NCBI RefSeq assembly: GCF_900090195.1
Contig: NZ_LT607803.1
Coordinates: 4,800,229 to 4,864,228, forward strand
Source: Variovorax sp. HW608
GTDB taxonomy: Bacteria > Pseudomonadota > Gammaproteobacteria > Burkholderiales > Burkholderiaceae_C
DNA length: 64,000 nucleotides
Direction of reading: 5' to 3'
Part shown: piece by piece, positions 1 through 8,800 of the stretch
How positions within the stretch are numbered: position 1 is the stretch's first letter
Layout of the letters: the number at the start of each line of letters is the position of its first letter
The notes under the pieces: model-generated
What the model was told of the DNA's origin: nothing
Seen by the model: only the letters and a program-made list of their open reading frames with translations
The model's database searches: none
Translations under genes and position numbers: made by a program

Positions 1-373
1 CGACTTCGGCACGATCATCAATCCGATGATCGTGGAAGGACAGGTGCTCGGCGGCCTCGTGCAGGGCATCGGTCAGGCCTTGATGGAAAACTGCGTCTAC
101 GACAAGGAGAGCGGCCAGCTCCTCACGGGCAGCTTCATGGACTACGCCATGCCGCGCGCCGACGACTTCCCGATGTTCAAGCTCGACACCGTGTGCACCC
201 CGTGCACGCACAACCCGCTGGGCACCAAGGGCTGCGGCGAGGCGGGCGCGATCGGTTCGCCGCCGGCGGTGATCAACGCCGTGCTCGATGCGCTCGCGCC
301 GCTCGGCGTCAAGGACTTCGACATGCCGGCATCGCCCTTCCGCGTGTGGGAAGCGATGCAGAAGCAAGCCTGA
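1..373 (+). CDS. coxL: Molybdenum hydroxylase large subunit, C-terminal part (CoxL-like, partial)
   Basis: The reading frame is open from the window edge and ends at 371-373, so only about 123 C-terminal residues are present. The segment [18 protein letters not shown] is the conserved C-terminal motif of xanthine dehydrogenase/CO dehydrogenase large subunits; its glutamate lies next to the molybdenum and acts as catalytic base in this family. coxM, coxD, coxE, coxG and an XdhC gene follow directly, which matches aerobic CO dehydrogenase clusters. The loop that separates true (form I) CO dehydrogenase from form II relatives lies upstream of the window, so the substrate cannot be stated. It could be another aldehyde- or purine-type hydroxylase. 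Confidence 0.85.
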   Translation, partial: DFGTIINPMIVEGQVLGGLVQGIGQALMENCVYDKESGQLLTGSFMDYAMPRADDFPMFKLDTVCTPCTHNPLGTKGCGEAGAIGSPPAVINAVLDALAPLGVKDFDMPASPFRVWEAMQKQA

Positions 374-395
374 ACACGAGAAAGGTCAGAACACC

Positions 396-1187
396 ATGTA
401 CGCCTTCACCCTCGAACGTCCCACGACCCTGGCCGATGCGGTCAAGCTCGCTGCGGCCGGCGCCAAGCCGCTCGCCGGCGGCCAGACCCTGCTGGCCTCG
501 ATGAAGCTGCGCCTTTCCGCCCCCGAGCAACTGGCCGACCTGAGCGGCGTCAAGGAACTCGCCGGCATCAGCAAGTCGGGCGATGCACTCGTGATCGGCG
601 CGATGACGCGCCATCTCGATGTCGCGAACAACGCCGACGTCAAGGCCGCCTTCCCGGCGCTCGCATGGCTCGCCGATCACATCGGCGACCGGCAGGTGCG
701 CGCCATGGGCACCATCGGCGGATCGGTCGCCAACAACGACCCGGCCGCCTGCTACCCGAGCGCGGTGCTCGCGGCCGGGGCGACGGTGGTCACCACCCAG
801 CGCGAGATCGCGGCCGACGACTTCTTCCAGGGCCTCTTTACCACCGCGCTCACCGACGGCGAGCTCATCAAGGCGATCCGCTTCCCGATCCCGAAGCGCG
901 CCGCCTACGAGAAGCTGCGCCAGAAGGCCTCGAACTTCCCGCTCGTGGGTGTGTTCGTCGCGCAGTTCGACAGCGGCGTGCGCGTGGCGGTCACGGGCGC
1001 GGGCAACGGCGTGTTCCGGCATGCGGGGCTCGAGCAGGCGCTCGGCAAGGCCTTCACGCCGGAGTCGGCGGCGACGGTGAAGATCGATTCGAGCGATCTC
1101 AACACCGACCTGCATGCTTCCGCCGCCTACCGCGCGAACCTCATTGGCGTCTTGACGCAGCGCGCAGTCGCAAAAGCTCTCGGGTAA
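396..1187 (+). CDS. coxM: FAD-binding medium subunit of molybdenum hydroxylase (CoxM)
   Basis: The protein has 263 residues, normal for the flavoprotein subunit that passes electrons from the molybdenum and iron-sulphur subunits to the acceptor. [13 protein letters not shown] near residues 27-39 and [18 protein letters not shown] near 105-122 are the two FAD pyrophosphate-binding motifs of the CoxM/CutM family. The ATG at 396 begins MYAFTLERP, the usual N-terminus, and lies 22 bases after the coxL stop, with a weak purine-rich ribosome site (gagaaagg). The frame is open further upstream, but that part overlaps coxL and has no family similarity. Confidence 0.92.
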   Translation: MYAFTLERPTTLADAVKLAAAGAKPLAGGQTLLASMKLRLSAPEQLADLSGVKELAGISKSGDALVIGAMTRHLDVANNADVKAAFPALAWLADHIGDRQVRAMGTIGGSVANNDPAACYPSAVLAAGATVVTTQREIAADDFFQGLFTTALTDGELIKAIRFPIPKRAAYEKLRQKASNFPLVGVFVAQFDSGVRVAVTGAGNGVFRHAGLEQALGKAFTPESAATVKIDSSDLNTDLHASAAYRANLIGVLTQRAVAKALG

Positions 1188-1298
1188 AAAGCCTTCCGAC
1201 AGCCGCTTCGTCGTGCGCCGTTGTGCGCGGCAAATGGCTGCGGGGCGAACCATTCCCCGCAGCCCGCGCGCAACGCCAAGAGCCCTTAAGCTGCCGAG

Positions 1299-2231
1299 AT
1301 GACCGATCACGACACCCCCCCGGCGGCTTCGCCGTTCTCTTCCATCGACGCCGTCGTGCAGGCGCTGCAGGGCGCCGGCTATTACGCCGACCGGCGGCTC
1401 GCCACGGCGGTGTTCCTGGCGCTCAAGCTGCAGCGCCCGCTGCTGCTCGAAGGCGAGCCCGGTGTCGGCAAGACCGAGCTGGCCAAGGCGCTGTCGACCG
1501 CGCTCAAGCGCGAGCTGCTGCGGCTTCAGTGCTACGACGGCCTCGAACAGCGCGAGGCGCTCTACGAGTGGAACTACGCCGCGCAGCTGCTGCACATGCG
1601 CGCGGCCGAGGCGCAGGGCATCTCGACCGACGTGGAATCGGAGGTCTACCAGCCGCGCTACCTGATCCGCCGCCCGCTGCTGCAGGCCCTGCAGGCGTCC
1701 GCGCCCGGCGCGGTGCTGCTGATCGATGAAGTCGATCGCGCGGACGAGCCCTTCGAGGCCTTCCTGCTGGAGTACCTCGGCGAATACCAGGTCAGCATCC
1801 CGGAACTCGGCACCGTGCGGGCCCTGGTCCCGCCGGTCACGATCCTGACCAGCAACCGAACGCGCGAGCTCAACGACGCGGTCAAGCGCCGCTGCCTCTA
1901 TCACTGGCTCGACTATCCGGAGCGCGAGCGCGAGCTCGCGATCGTGCGCGCGCAGGTGCCGCAAGCCAGCGCCGCGCTGTCCGCGCAGATCGCGAACTTC
2001 GTCGGCCGCCTGCGCAGCACGCCGTTCGCGAGTGCGTTCCAGCGCGGGCCGGGCATCGCCGAAAGCGTCGAATGGGCGAAGGCGCTGGTGGCGCTCGACA
2101 CCATCGAGCTCGACCCCGAGATCGTGGTCGACACCGCGGGCATCCTGTTCAAGCAGCGCGACGACGTCGCGACGCTGACCCATGCGATGGCAACGGATCT
2201 CCTCAAGCCCGAGGAGGAGGCCGCGCCTTGA
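1299..2231 (+). CDS. coxD: MoxR-family AAA+ ATPase (CoxD)
   Basis: This 310-residue AAA+ ATPase has Walker A GEPGVGKTE at about residues 52-60 and Walker B VLLIDEVD at about 139-146. CoxD is the chaperone ATPase needed in Oligotropha for assembling the copper-sulphur-molybdenum site of CO dehydrogenase; MoxR proteins in general work with a von Willebrand A partner. That partner is the next gene, whose TTG start overlaps this stop codon. A gap of about 110 bases after coxM may carry a separate promoter. The role is inferred from family and position. Confidence 0.88.
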   Translation: MTDHDTPPAASPFSSIDAVVQALQGAGYYADRRLATAVFLALKLQRPLLLEGEPGVGKTELAKALSTALKRELLRLQCYDGLEQREALYEWNYAAQLLHMRAAEAQGISTDVESEVYQPRYLIRRPLLQALQASAPGAVLLIDEVDRADEPFEAFLLEYLGEYQVSIPELGTVRALVPPVTILTSNRTRELNDAVKRRCLYHWLDYPERERELAIVRAQVPQASAALSAQIANFVGRLRSTPFASAFQRGPGIAESVEWAKALVALDTIELDPEIVVDTAGILFKQRDDVATLTHAMATDLLKPEEEAAP

Positions 2232-3433
2232 ACGAAACTGTCCATCAGCTCGGCGACGCGCGCCGCGGCAAGCTGGCGGGCAACATGCTGGGCTTCGGCC
2301 GCGCACTGCGCCGCGCCGGCGTGCGGACCGATTCGATGCGCATCGCGCTCGCCGCCGAGGCCGCGACGCTGGTGGGGGTCGAGAACCGCCTCGATCTCGC
2401 CGCCGCGATGGAGGCCGTGATGATCAGCCGCGAGGAAGACCGGCTGGTGTTCCGCGAACTCTTCGATGCGTGGTTTCGCGACCCCGAGCTGGCCAACAAG
2501 CTGCTCGCGCAGATGCTGCCGAGCGCCGAGGGCAAGGCGGAGCCCTCCAAACGCCGGCCGCGGGTGCGCGAAGCGCTGGCGCCTCCGCGCGATGGCGCAC
2601 GCGCGGCGCAGAACGAACGCGAAGTCGATTTCGACGCCGCGATGACCGCGAGCGACCGCACCCGTCTTCACCACGCCGATTTCAACGCGCTCGGCGCGGC
2701 GGAATACCGCCTCGTCGAACGCCTGGCACGCGACATCGCGCTACCGATCCCGACGCTGCCGGCGCGGCGGCTGCGCGTCACCGGCGACGCGGGCGCGCAC
2801 TCGCGCATGCACTGGCCCGGCGTGCTGCACGAGGCGGCACGCACCGGCGGCGAGATCCTGCGCCTGCCGCGATGGGCACGGCGCAAGGAGCCGCTGCCGC
2901 TCCTGGTGCTGGTCGACGTGTCGGGCTCGATGGAGCGCTATGCGCGCTTGCTGCTCGCCTTTCTGCACGCCGCGACGCGGCGCTCGGGCCGGCGCGACGT
3001 CTTCGCCTTCGGCACGCACCTGACCGACCTCACGCCCGCCTTCCGGCTCGCCGATACCGACTCGATGCTTGCCGCCGCGAGCGAGGCCATCGACGACTTC
3101 GCCGGTGGCACGCGGCTCGGCGAATCGCTGGTCGAGCTGCACCGCCGCCATGCGCGCCGGCTGACCGGCCGTCGCACGCTGGTGCTGGTGATCAGCGACG
3201 GGCTCGACACCGGCGAGCCCGAGATCTTGGACAACGAATTGCAGTGGCTCAAGCGCCATTCGCGCCGCGTGTTGTGGCTGAACCCGCTGCTGCGCTTCGA
3301 AGGCTACGCACCCCTTGCGCGCGGTGCGGCCATGCTGCACCGCCATGCAGACGCGATGCTGGCGGTCCACAATCTCAGCGCTCTGGAACAACTCGCTGCA
3401 AGCCTCGCCGCCCTCATGCGGTCGAGCCGCTGA
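2228..3433 (+). CDS. coxE: VWA-domain protein CoxE
   Basis: I chose the TTG start at 2228. It overlaps the coxD stop (TTGA) and follows a strong ribosome site (aggaggagg, 2212-2220), giving 401 residues beginning MNETVHQLGD. A MIDAS metal site DVSGS is at residues 230-234 in a C-terminal von Willebrand A domain; the N-terminal half is helical and charged. CoxE pairs with the CoxD ATPase in maturation of CO-dehydrogenase-type enzymes. The overlapping start suggests translational coupling. No ATG in a comparable position was seen. Confidence 0.85.
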   Translation: MNETVHQLGDARRGKLAGNMLGFGRALRRAGVRTDSMRIALAAEAATLVGVENRLDLAAAMEAVMISREEDRLVFRELFDAWFRDPELANKLLAQMLPSAEGKAEPSKRRPRVREALAPPRDGARAAQNEREVDFDAAMTASDRTRLHHADFNALGAAEYRLVERLARDIALPIPTLPARRLRVTGDAGAHSRMHWPGVLHEAARTGGEILRLPRWARRKEPLPLLVLVDVSGSMERYARLLLAFLHAATRRSGRRDVFAFGTHLTDLTPAFRLADTDSMLAAASEAIDDFAGGTRLGESLVELHRRHARRLTGRRTLVLVISDGLDTGEPEILDNELQWLKRHSRRVLWLNPLLRFEGYAPLARGAAMLHRHADAMLAVHNLSALEQLAASLAALMRSSR

Positions 3434-3467
3434 GCAGCAACACCGACAACCACAAGGAAGATTCATC

Positions 3468-4067
3468 ATGGAAATGCTCGGCAACCGCAAGCTCGGGATC
3501 ACGCAGCAACAGGCCTGGGACGCGCTGAACGACCCGGAGACGCTGAAGAAGTGCATCCCCGGCTGCGACCGCTTCGAGTTGACCGGCGACAACGAATACA
3601 GCGTCGGGCTGGCGGTCAAGATCGGCCCGGTCTCGGCCAAGTTCAACGGCAAGGTCACGCTGTCGGACATCCAGTCGCCCGACAGCTACAGGCTCAGCTT
3701 CGAAGGGCAGGGCGGCGTGGCGGGCTTTGCCAAGGGCTCGTCGGGCGTGTCGCTCAAGCCCGGGGGCGATGGCGCGGAAGGCTGCGAACTCGACTATACG
3801 GTGCAGGCGCAGGTCGGCGGCAAGATCGCGCAGCTCGGGCAGCGGCTGATCGACGGCGCGGCCAAGTCCACCGCCGACGATTTCTTCAAGCGCTTCGAAG
3901 CCGAGATGCAGAGTCGCTACGGCCCGCCGCCGGCCGAAACGCCGGCCGAAGGCGAGGCCGCGCCGGCCGAGAAGAAGGGCGCGATGGCCGGCTTCATGCA
4001 GAAGCTGGGCTTTCGCAAGAAGGACAATGCCGAGGAAGACGGCACGGCGGAAAAGCCGGCTGACTGA
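3468..4067 (+). CDS. coxG: CoxG-family protein (SRPBCC fold)
   Basis: The protein has 199 residues. The first ~150 match the CoxG/SRPBCC helix-grip family (WDALNDPETLKKCIPGCD and TLSDIQSPDSYRLSFEG). In carboxidotrophs CoxG tethers CO dehydrogenase to the membrane or helps deliver the enzyme. The C-terminal ~50 residues are Ala/Pro/Glu-rich and end in a short amphipathic segment (MAGFMQKLGF) with basic and acidic residues, which could be a membrane-contact tail; there is no full transmembrane helix. The start has a good ribosome site (aaggaag). It lies 34 bases after coxE and 14 bases before the XdhC gene. Confidence 0.85.
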   Translation: MEMLGNRKLGITQQQAWDALNDPETLKKCIPGCDRFELTGDNEYSVGLAVKIGPVSAKFNGKVTLSDIQSPDSYRLSFEGQGGVAGFAKGSSGVSLKPGGDGAEGCELDYTVQAQVGGKIAQLGQRLIDGAAKSTADDFFKRFEAEMQSRYGPPPAETPAEGEAAPAEKKGAMAGFMQKLGFRKKDNAEEDGTAEKPAD

Positions 4068-4081
4068 AAGAGGCTTAAGCC

Positions 4082-5092
4082 ATGGAAAACCTCGATGTGA
4101 TGGTGCTTCGCGCGCTGCGTGACTGGCGACTCGCCGGCCGCCGTGCGCTGCTGTCGACGGTGGTGCGCACCTGGGGTTCGTCGCCGCGCCCGATCGGATC
4201 GATCATGGCGATGGCGGAAGACGGTGCGGTGGTCGGCTCGGTATCGGGCGGCTGCATCGAAGACGACCTGATCGCGCGCTACACCCGCGCGCACGGCGAC
4301 GGTGCGATGCCCACCGGCAAGCCGGCCTTCGTCAAGTACGGCGTCACCGCCGATGAAGCGCACCGCTTCGGCCTGCCTTGCGGCGGCACGCTCGAACTGC
4401 TGCTCGAATACGACCCCGATCCCGCATCGATCGAGACGCTGGTGGCGGCGCTCGAACGCGGGCGGCTCATGCAGCGCACGGTGACGCTCGCCGACGGGTC
4501 GGTGAAGCTGGCCGAGGCGTCATCGCCCGCGGAGCTGAGCGTCAACGACGTGGAGCTCGTCAACACCTTCGGCCCCGAGTACCGCATGCTGTTGATCGGC
4601 GCCGGCCAGCTCGCCGAATACCTCGCGACCATGGCGCAGTTCAGCGGCTTTGCGGTCACGCTGTGCGACCCGCGCACCGAATACCAGACCTCGTGGAACG
4701 TGCCCGGCGTGACCACCACCACCGAGATGCCCGATGACGCGGTGGTCGCCTTCAAGCCCGATCGCCGCAGTTGCGTGGTCGCGCTCACGCACGACCCGAA
4801 GCTCGATGACCTCGCCTTGCTGGAGGCCTTGCAGAGCGAGGCGTTCTATGTCGGCGCGATCGGCTCGCGCCGCAATGCCGAGGCGCGGCGCGATCGCATG
4901 ATCGAGCACTTCGACCAGACCGAGGCCTCCCTGGCACGCCTGCGCGGGCCGATCGGCATCTACATCGGCAGCAAGACGCCGCCGGAGATCGCGGTGAGCG
5001 TGATGGCGGAAATCCTCGCGGTCAAGAATGCGGTGCAGTTGCCGCGCGAAGCGGCAGTCGCGATCGCGAAGGCGGCCGCGGCGGCGGTCTGA
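4082..5092 (+). CDS. XdhC/CoxF-family maturation factor
   Basis: The 336-residue protein has an N-terminal XdhC/CoxI domain (VVRTWGSSPRPIGS and GSVSGGCIEDDL) and a C-terminal Rossmann domain (LLIGAGQLAEYLA at about residues 170-182, then GAIGSRRN). XdhC proteins bind and sulphurate molybdenum cofactor and insert it into xanthine dehydrogenase-type enzymes; in Oligotropha the corresponding genes are coxF and coxI. As the last gene on this strand of the cluster it fits a cofactor-insertion role for the upstream hydroxylase. Length and motifs are normal. Confidence 0.88.
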   Translation: MENLDVMVLRALRDWRLAGRRALLSTVVRTWGSSPRPIGSIMAMAEDGAVVGSVSGGCIEDDLIARYTRAHGDGAMPTGKPAFVKYGVTADEAHRFGLPCGGTLELLLEYDPDPASIETLVAALERGRLMQRTVTLADGSVKLAEASSPAELSVNDVELVNTFGPEYRMLLIGAGQLAEYLATMAQFSGFAVTLCDPRTEYQTSWNVPGVTTTTEMPDDAVVAFKPDRRSCVVALTHDPKLDDLALLEALQSEAFYVGAIGSRRNAEARRDRMIEHFDQTEASLARLRGPIGIYIGSKTPPEIAVSVMAEILAVKNAVQLPREAAVAIAKAAAAAV

Positions 5093-5098
5093 GCCGCT

Positions 5099-5323
5099 TC
5101 AGCGGCGCGAGTCCATCAGAGTGCCGAGGAAGGTGGTGTCGCGGCCCATCGATCGGCGCGTCTCCTTGGATTCGAGCGATTCGCTGCGGGACATCGAGAA
5201 CAGGAACAGACAGGCAATGATCGCGACGCACACGCCGACAGCAATGAGCAGACCGGCCAGCGAACCGAAATAGAAGGCCAGTGCGAGAAGGCCGAAGTTG
5301 GCGAGAAGGACGATGGCGCGCAT
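5099..5323 (-). CDS. Small two-helix membrane protein, unknown
   Basis: I chose the ATG at 5323, giving 74 residues; the frame runs further upstream, but that part overlaps the promoter side of the next gene. Residues ~3-20 (AIVLLANFGLLALAFYF) and ~22-41 (GLLIAVGVCVAIIACLFLF) form two hydrophobic helices, followed by a polar, basic tail (SRSESLESKETRR). No family is recognised. Its stop is 6 bases from the convergent XdhC stop. Base composition is like the neighbours. Confidence 0.6.
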   Translation of the reverse strand: MRAIVLLANFGLLALAFYFGSLAGLLIAVGVCVAIIACLFLFSMSRSESLESKETRRSMGRDTTFLGTLMDSRR

Positions 5324-5393
5324 GGACCCACAGGCTATCAGAGAACGGTGACGCGAATGGCCCGCTGCGCTGAGGAAAAACACTGAACACTTA

Positions 5394-6407
5394 ATGCTGC
5401 TGCGCGCCATGCCGACATCCCCATCCCACGACATTCCGGGTGGCTCCAGGGCTTGCTGGATCGAGGCGCCCGGCCGCGCGGTAATCCGCGCCGCAACGGT
5501 GCCCGCGCCGGCAGCCGGCCAGGTGCAGGTCCGGGCGCTTCACTCCGCGGTCAGTCGTGGCACCGAGATGCTGGTGTTTCGCGGCGAGGTGCCGAAGGCC
5601 GAGTTCCAGCGAATGCGCGCGCCGTTCCAGGAAGGCGATTTCCCGGCGCCGGTGAAATACGGCTATGCGAGTGTCGGCACGGTCGAGGCGGGGCCGCAGG
5701 CGCTGAAGGGCCGCGACGTGTTCTGCCTGCATCCCCACCAGACGCGCTACGTCGTTCCGGTGGATGCGGTCCATGTGCTGCCCGAGGGGCTCCCCCCAGC
5801 GCGCGCGGTGCTCGCCGCCAACATGGAGACCGCCGTGAACGCCCTCTGGGATGCGGCGCCGCGCGTGGGCGATCGCGTGGCGGTGGTGGGTGGCGGCGTG
5901 GTCGGGCTGCTGGTGGCCTGGCTCGCGGGCCGCATGCCGGGTTGCAGGGTGGAACTCGTCGACGTGCGTGCATCGCGGCGTGCGGTGGCCGAGGCGCTCG
6001 GTGTCGGTTTCTCGACGCCGCAAGAGGCGACGCCCGATGCGGACCTGGTGGTGCACGCCAGCGGCCATCCGCAAGGCCTCGTCACCGCCTTGGGGCTCGC
6101 GGCCTTCGAGGCATCGGTCATCGAGATGAGCTGGTACGGCGCGCGCGATGTGCCGCTGCCGCTGGGCGAAGCCTTTCATTCGCGCAGGCTCACGCTCAGG
6201 AGCTCGCAGGTCGGCCATGTCGCGACGGCCCAGCGCGCGCGGTGGGATCGCGGTCGACGGATGGCGCTGGCCCTCTCGCTGCTGCGCGATCCGGTGCTCG
6301 ACGCGCTGATCACCGACAGCGCGCCTTTCGATGAATTGCCCGCGGTGCTCGAACGCCTTTCCAGCGGCGCCCCCGACACGCTGTGCCAGCGCATCGACTA
6401 TTGCTGA
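5394..6407 (+). CDS. Zinc-less medium-chain dehydrogenase, BchC-like
   Basis: The 337-residue protein has the medium-chain dehydrogenase layout: a GroES-like half with [17 protein letters not shown] near residues 46-62, then a Rossmann half with [18 protein letters not shown] near 162-179. The Cys that holds catalytic zinc in alcohol dehydrogenases is absent (SRGTE instead) and the four-Cys structural-zinc lobe is missing, as in BchC-type and other zinc-independent members. It therefore probably transfers hydride without zinc; the substrate is unknown. A second ATG at 5409 is an equally possible start. It heads a run of four plus-strand genes, 27 bases before the next. Confidence 0.8.
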   Translation: MLLRAMPTSPSHDIPGGSRACWIEAPGRAVIRAATVPAPAAGQVQVRALHSAVSRGTEMLVFRGEVPKAEFQRMRAPFQEGDFPAPVKYGYASVGTVEAGPQALKGRDVFCLHPHQTRYVVPVDAVHVLPEGLPPARAVLAANMETAVNALWDAAPRVGDRVAVVGGGVVGLLVAWLAGRMPGCRVELVDVRASRRAVAEALGVGFSTPQEATPDADLVVHASGHPQGLVTALGLAAFEASVIEMSWYGARDVPLPLGEAFHSRRLTLRSSQVGHVATAQRARWDRGRRMALALSLLRDPVLDALITDSAPFDELPAVLERLSSGAPDTLCQRIDYC

Positions 6408-6434
6408 ATCGTTCTTCGCTTCCGAAAGGCCTGC

Positions 6435-6848
6435 ATGTACAGCGTCAATGTCCGCGACCATTTCATGATTGCCCACAGCTTCACCGGCGAGGTGTTCGGG
6501 CCGGCGCAGCGCCTGCATGGCGCGACCTACGTGGTCGACCTCGAAATGCGCCGCGCCGAACTCGATCCGGACGGGGTGGTGGTGGACATCGCGCTCGCGA
6601 CCGAGGTGCTGCGCCGCGTGCTCGGCGAACTCAACCTGCGCAACCTCGACGACGATCCGGCATTCAAGGGCCGCAACACCACGACCGAATTCATGGCGCG
6701 CGTGATCTTCGACCGCGTGGCCGCACGCATCGCCGCGGGCGAACTCGGGCCGCACGCGAGCGGCCTTTCGAGCCTGCGCGTGCGGTTGAACGAATCGCAT
6801 GTCGCCTGGGCGGCCTACGAGGGCGCATTGCCTGCGCGCAGCTCGTGA
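6435..6848 (+). CDS. 6-pyruvoyl-tetrahydropterin synthase/QueD homologue with altered active site
   Basis: The 137 residues cover one T-fold domain of the PTPS/QueD family. Conserved parts are the His of the first metal motif (MIAHSF, His14), LHG at residues 27-29, the Asp after GVVVD, and Glu120. By hand alignment to E. coli QueD, the catalytic Cys is Ala24, the second His of HGH is Ala30, and the Asp-His of LDHH is Asn67-Leu68. The catalytic triad and one zinc ligand are therefore gone, so normal PTPS or CPH4 synthase activity is unlikely. The ribosome site gaaagg precedes ATG 6435. The stop overlaps the GTG of the glycosyltransferase. Confidence 0.82.
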   Translation: MYSVNVRDHFMIAHSFTGEVFGPAQRLHGATYVVDLEMRRAELDPDGVVVDIALATEVLRRVLGELNLRNLDDDPAFKGRNTTTEFMARVIFDRVAARIAAGELGPHASGLSSLRVRLNESHVAWAAYEGALPARSS

Positions 6849-7909
6849 GCGAACGCTGCAGCTTTCTCGTGCCGGGTGCGCTCGGCGCGCGCACCGGCGG
6901 CTCCACCTACGACCGGCACGTCATCGATGGCCTGCGTGCGCTGGGCTGGCATGTCGACGTGCGCTCGCTCGGCGAAGGCTGGCCGATGCCCGATGACGCG
7001 GCCATGGGGGTTGCCCGCCAGGTGCTGGAAGCATTGCCGGAGGACTCGCTGGTCGTCGCCGATGGCCTGGCTTTCGGCGCGATGCCCGAGTTGGCAGAGG
7101 CGCACGCGACGCGGCTGCGCTGGGTGGCGCTCGTGCATCACCCGCTCGCGCTCGAGACCGGGCTCGACGCGAACGCAGAGACGCTGCTTTTCGACAGCGA
7201 GCGCAGGGCGCTCGCGACCGTGCGCGCCGTGATCGTCACCAGCCCTTCCACCGCACGCGCGCTGGCGACCTATCAAGTGCCGGCTTCGCGCATCACCGTG
7301 GTCGAGCCGGGCACCGAGCCCGCGCCGCTCGCGACCGGTTCGGGCGCGGGCGATCTGCATCTGCTCTCTGTGGCGAACCTGACGCCGCGCAAGGGCCATG
7401 CATTGCTGATCGATGCGCTCGCCGGCTTGCGCGACCGGCGCTGGGTGCTGCATTGCGTCGGCAGCCTCACGATGGATGCCGCGTGCACCGCGGCGCTCAT
7501 GGCAGCGATCGATCGCCAGGGCCTGCGTGATCGCGTGATGCTGCACGGCGAGCAGGACGAAGCGGCGCTGCGTGCGTTCTATGCGCGCGCGGATGCCTTC
7601 GTGCTGCCGTCCTTCCACGAGGGCTACGGCATGGCGCTGGCCGAGGCGCTGGCGCATGGCTTGCCGGTGGTCAGCACCACGGCCGGTGCGATTCCGGACA
7701 CCGTGCCGGCCGACGCGGGCGCGCTCGTGGCGCCCGGCGACGGCCGGGCGCTTCGCACCGCCTTGCAGCGGCTGATGGACGACACCGCGTGGCGTGAGCA
7801 GCTTGCGGCAGGCGCAAGGGCCGCGCGGGATCGATTGCCGACCTGGGCGGACAGCGCGGCGCGTTTTGCGTCGGCGTTGGAAGCGCTCGAGACGGCTCCT
7901 GGCGAATGA
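6845..7909 (+). CDS. GT4-type glycosyltransferase
   Basis: The start is the GTG at 6845, which overlaps the preceding stop as GTGA and gives 354 residues beginning [20 protein letters not shown]. The fold is GT-B: an N-terminal glycine-rich acceptor loop, [15 protein letters not shown] near residues 174-188 and the retaining GT4 signature [17 protein letters not shown] at about 257-273 with the two glutamates of the E-x7-E motif. It probably adds a sugar from a nucleotide donor to a cytoplasmic acceptor. The neighbours suggest a pterin- or pyrimidine-like acceptor, but this is inference. Confidence 0.85.
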   Translation: MSERCSFLVPGALGARTGGSTYDRHVIDGLRALGWHVDVRSLGEGWPMPDDAAMGVARQVLEALPEDSLVVADGLAFGAMPELAEAHATRLRWVALVHHPLALETGLDANAETLLFDSERRALATVRAVIVTSPSTARALATYQVPASRITVVEPGTEPAPLATGSGAGDLHLLSVANLTPRKGHALLIDALAGLRDRRWVLHCVGSLTMDAACTAALMAAIDRQGLRDRVMLHGEQDEAALRAFYARADAFVLPSFHEGYGMALAEALAHGLPVVSTTAGAIPDTVPADAGALVAPGDGRALRTALQRLMDDTAWREQLAAGARAARDRLPTWADSAARFASALEALETAPGE

Positions 7910-8793
7910 ACGCCTTCAGTGCCGGCTGGCTGGCCCTGCGCGAACCCTTCGATCGCGAGGCGCGCGCTGCCGCTGGCGCGTCGTTCGATCTCAAAGGCCT
8001 CGCGGCACGGCTGCGCGGCGAGGCGTCGGCCTTGACGGTGCTCGACCTGGCCTGCGGCACCGGTGCCAACCTGCGCGAGCTCGCGCCTCGCCTGGGCGGC
8101 GTGCAGCGCTGGACGCTGGTCGATCACGACCCGCGATTGCTGGCGGCGGTGCCGGGCGTGTCCGCACCGTGGGCGCGGGCGGCGGGTCTGTCCATGACGA
8201 CGAGCGCAGGCGGTCTCTGCTTCGAAGGCCCGGCATCGAGGGTCGAGGTCGAGCTGCTGCGTGGCGATCTTGCGCGGCCGCTCGATCCGGCGCTGCCCGG
8301 GCGCCATCGCCTGGTCACCGCATCGGCGCTGCTCGATCTGGTGTCGGCGCGCTGGATCGACGCGCTGGCCGTGCGCGCACACGAGGCCGAAGCGGCACTG
8401 CTGTTCGCATTGAGCGTCGATGGCCGGGCCCTGTGGCAGCCCAGCCTGCGGGACGACGACGGCGTGCACCGCCTGTTCGCCGCGCATCAGCGCCGCGACA
8501 AGGGCTTCGGCCCGGCACTCGGCGGCGATGCAGCGCAATGGGCTGCCACGCGGCTTTCCTCGTTGGGCTATGAGGTCACGCAGGCAGCGAGCGATTGGCA
8601 CATCGACGGCCGCGACGGTGCGCATTCGGTGGCCATGCTGCGCGCCATGGTCGAAGGCGCGGCGGCCGCGGCCATCGAGCAGGACCCATCGGCTGCCCCG
8701 TGGATCAGGGACTGGACCGCGCGCCGGCTCGACCGGCTCGAACGCACGACCCTGCGCGTCGGCCACCGGGATCTTCTGGCGACCTTGCCTTGA
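7906..8793 (+). CDS. Class I SAM-dependent methyltransferase
   Basis: The 295-residue protein has motif I VLDLACGTGANLREL at about residues 45-59 and an acidic motif II (WTLVDHDPRLLAAV) where SAM ribose would bind. The ATG overlaps the glycosyltransferase stop (ATGA), so the two are probably translationally coupled. The substrate is not identifiable from sequence; the group it sits in suggests modification of a pterin- or pyrimidine-derived compound. It ends 7 bases before the convergent RibD-type gene. Confidence 0.85.
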   Translation: MNAFSAGWLALREPFDREARAAAGASFDLKGLAARLRGEASALTVLDLACGTGANLRELAPRLGGVQRWTLVDHDPRLLAAVPGVSAPWARAAGLSMTTSAGGLCFEGPASRVEVELLRGDLARPLDPALPGRHRLVTASALLDLVSARWIDALAVRAHEAEAALLFALSVDGRALWQPSLRDDDGVHRLFAAHQRRDKGFGPALGGDAAQWAATRLSSLGYEVTQAASDWHIDGRDGAHSVAMLRAMVEGAAAAAIEQDPSAAPWIRDWTARRLDRLERTTLRVGHRDLLATLP

Positions 8794-8800
8794 TGCGCGT

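Noticed and set aside
309..2306. 665-residue open frame on the minus strand opposite coxM and coxD
   Set aside because: It lies opposite clearly coding genes, is Arg/Gly/Ala-rich with no family motifs, and is a usual effect of high GC in third codon positions.
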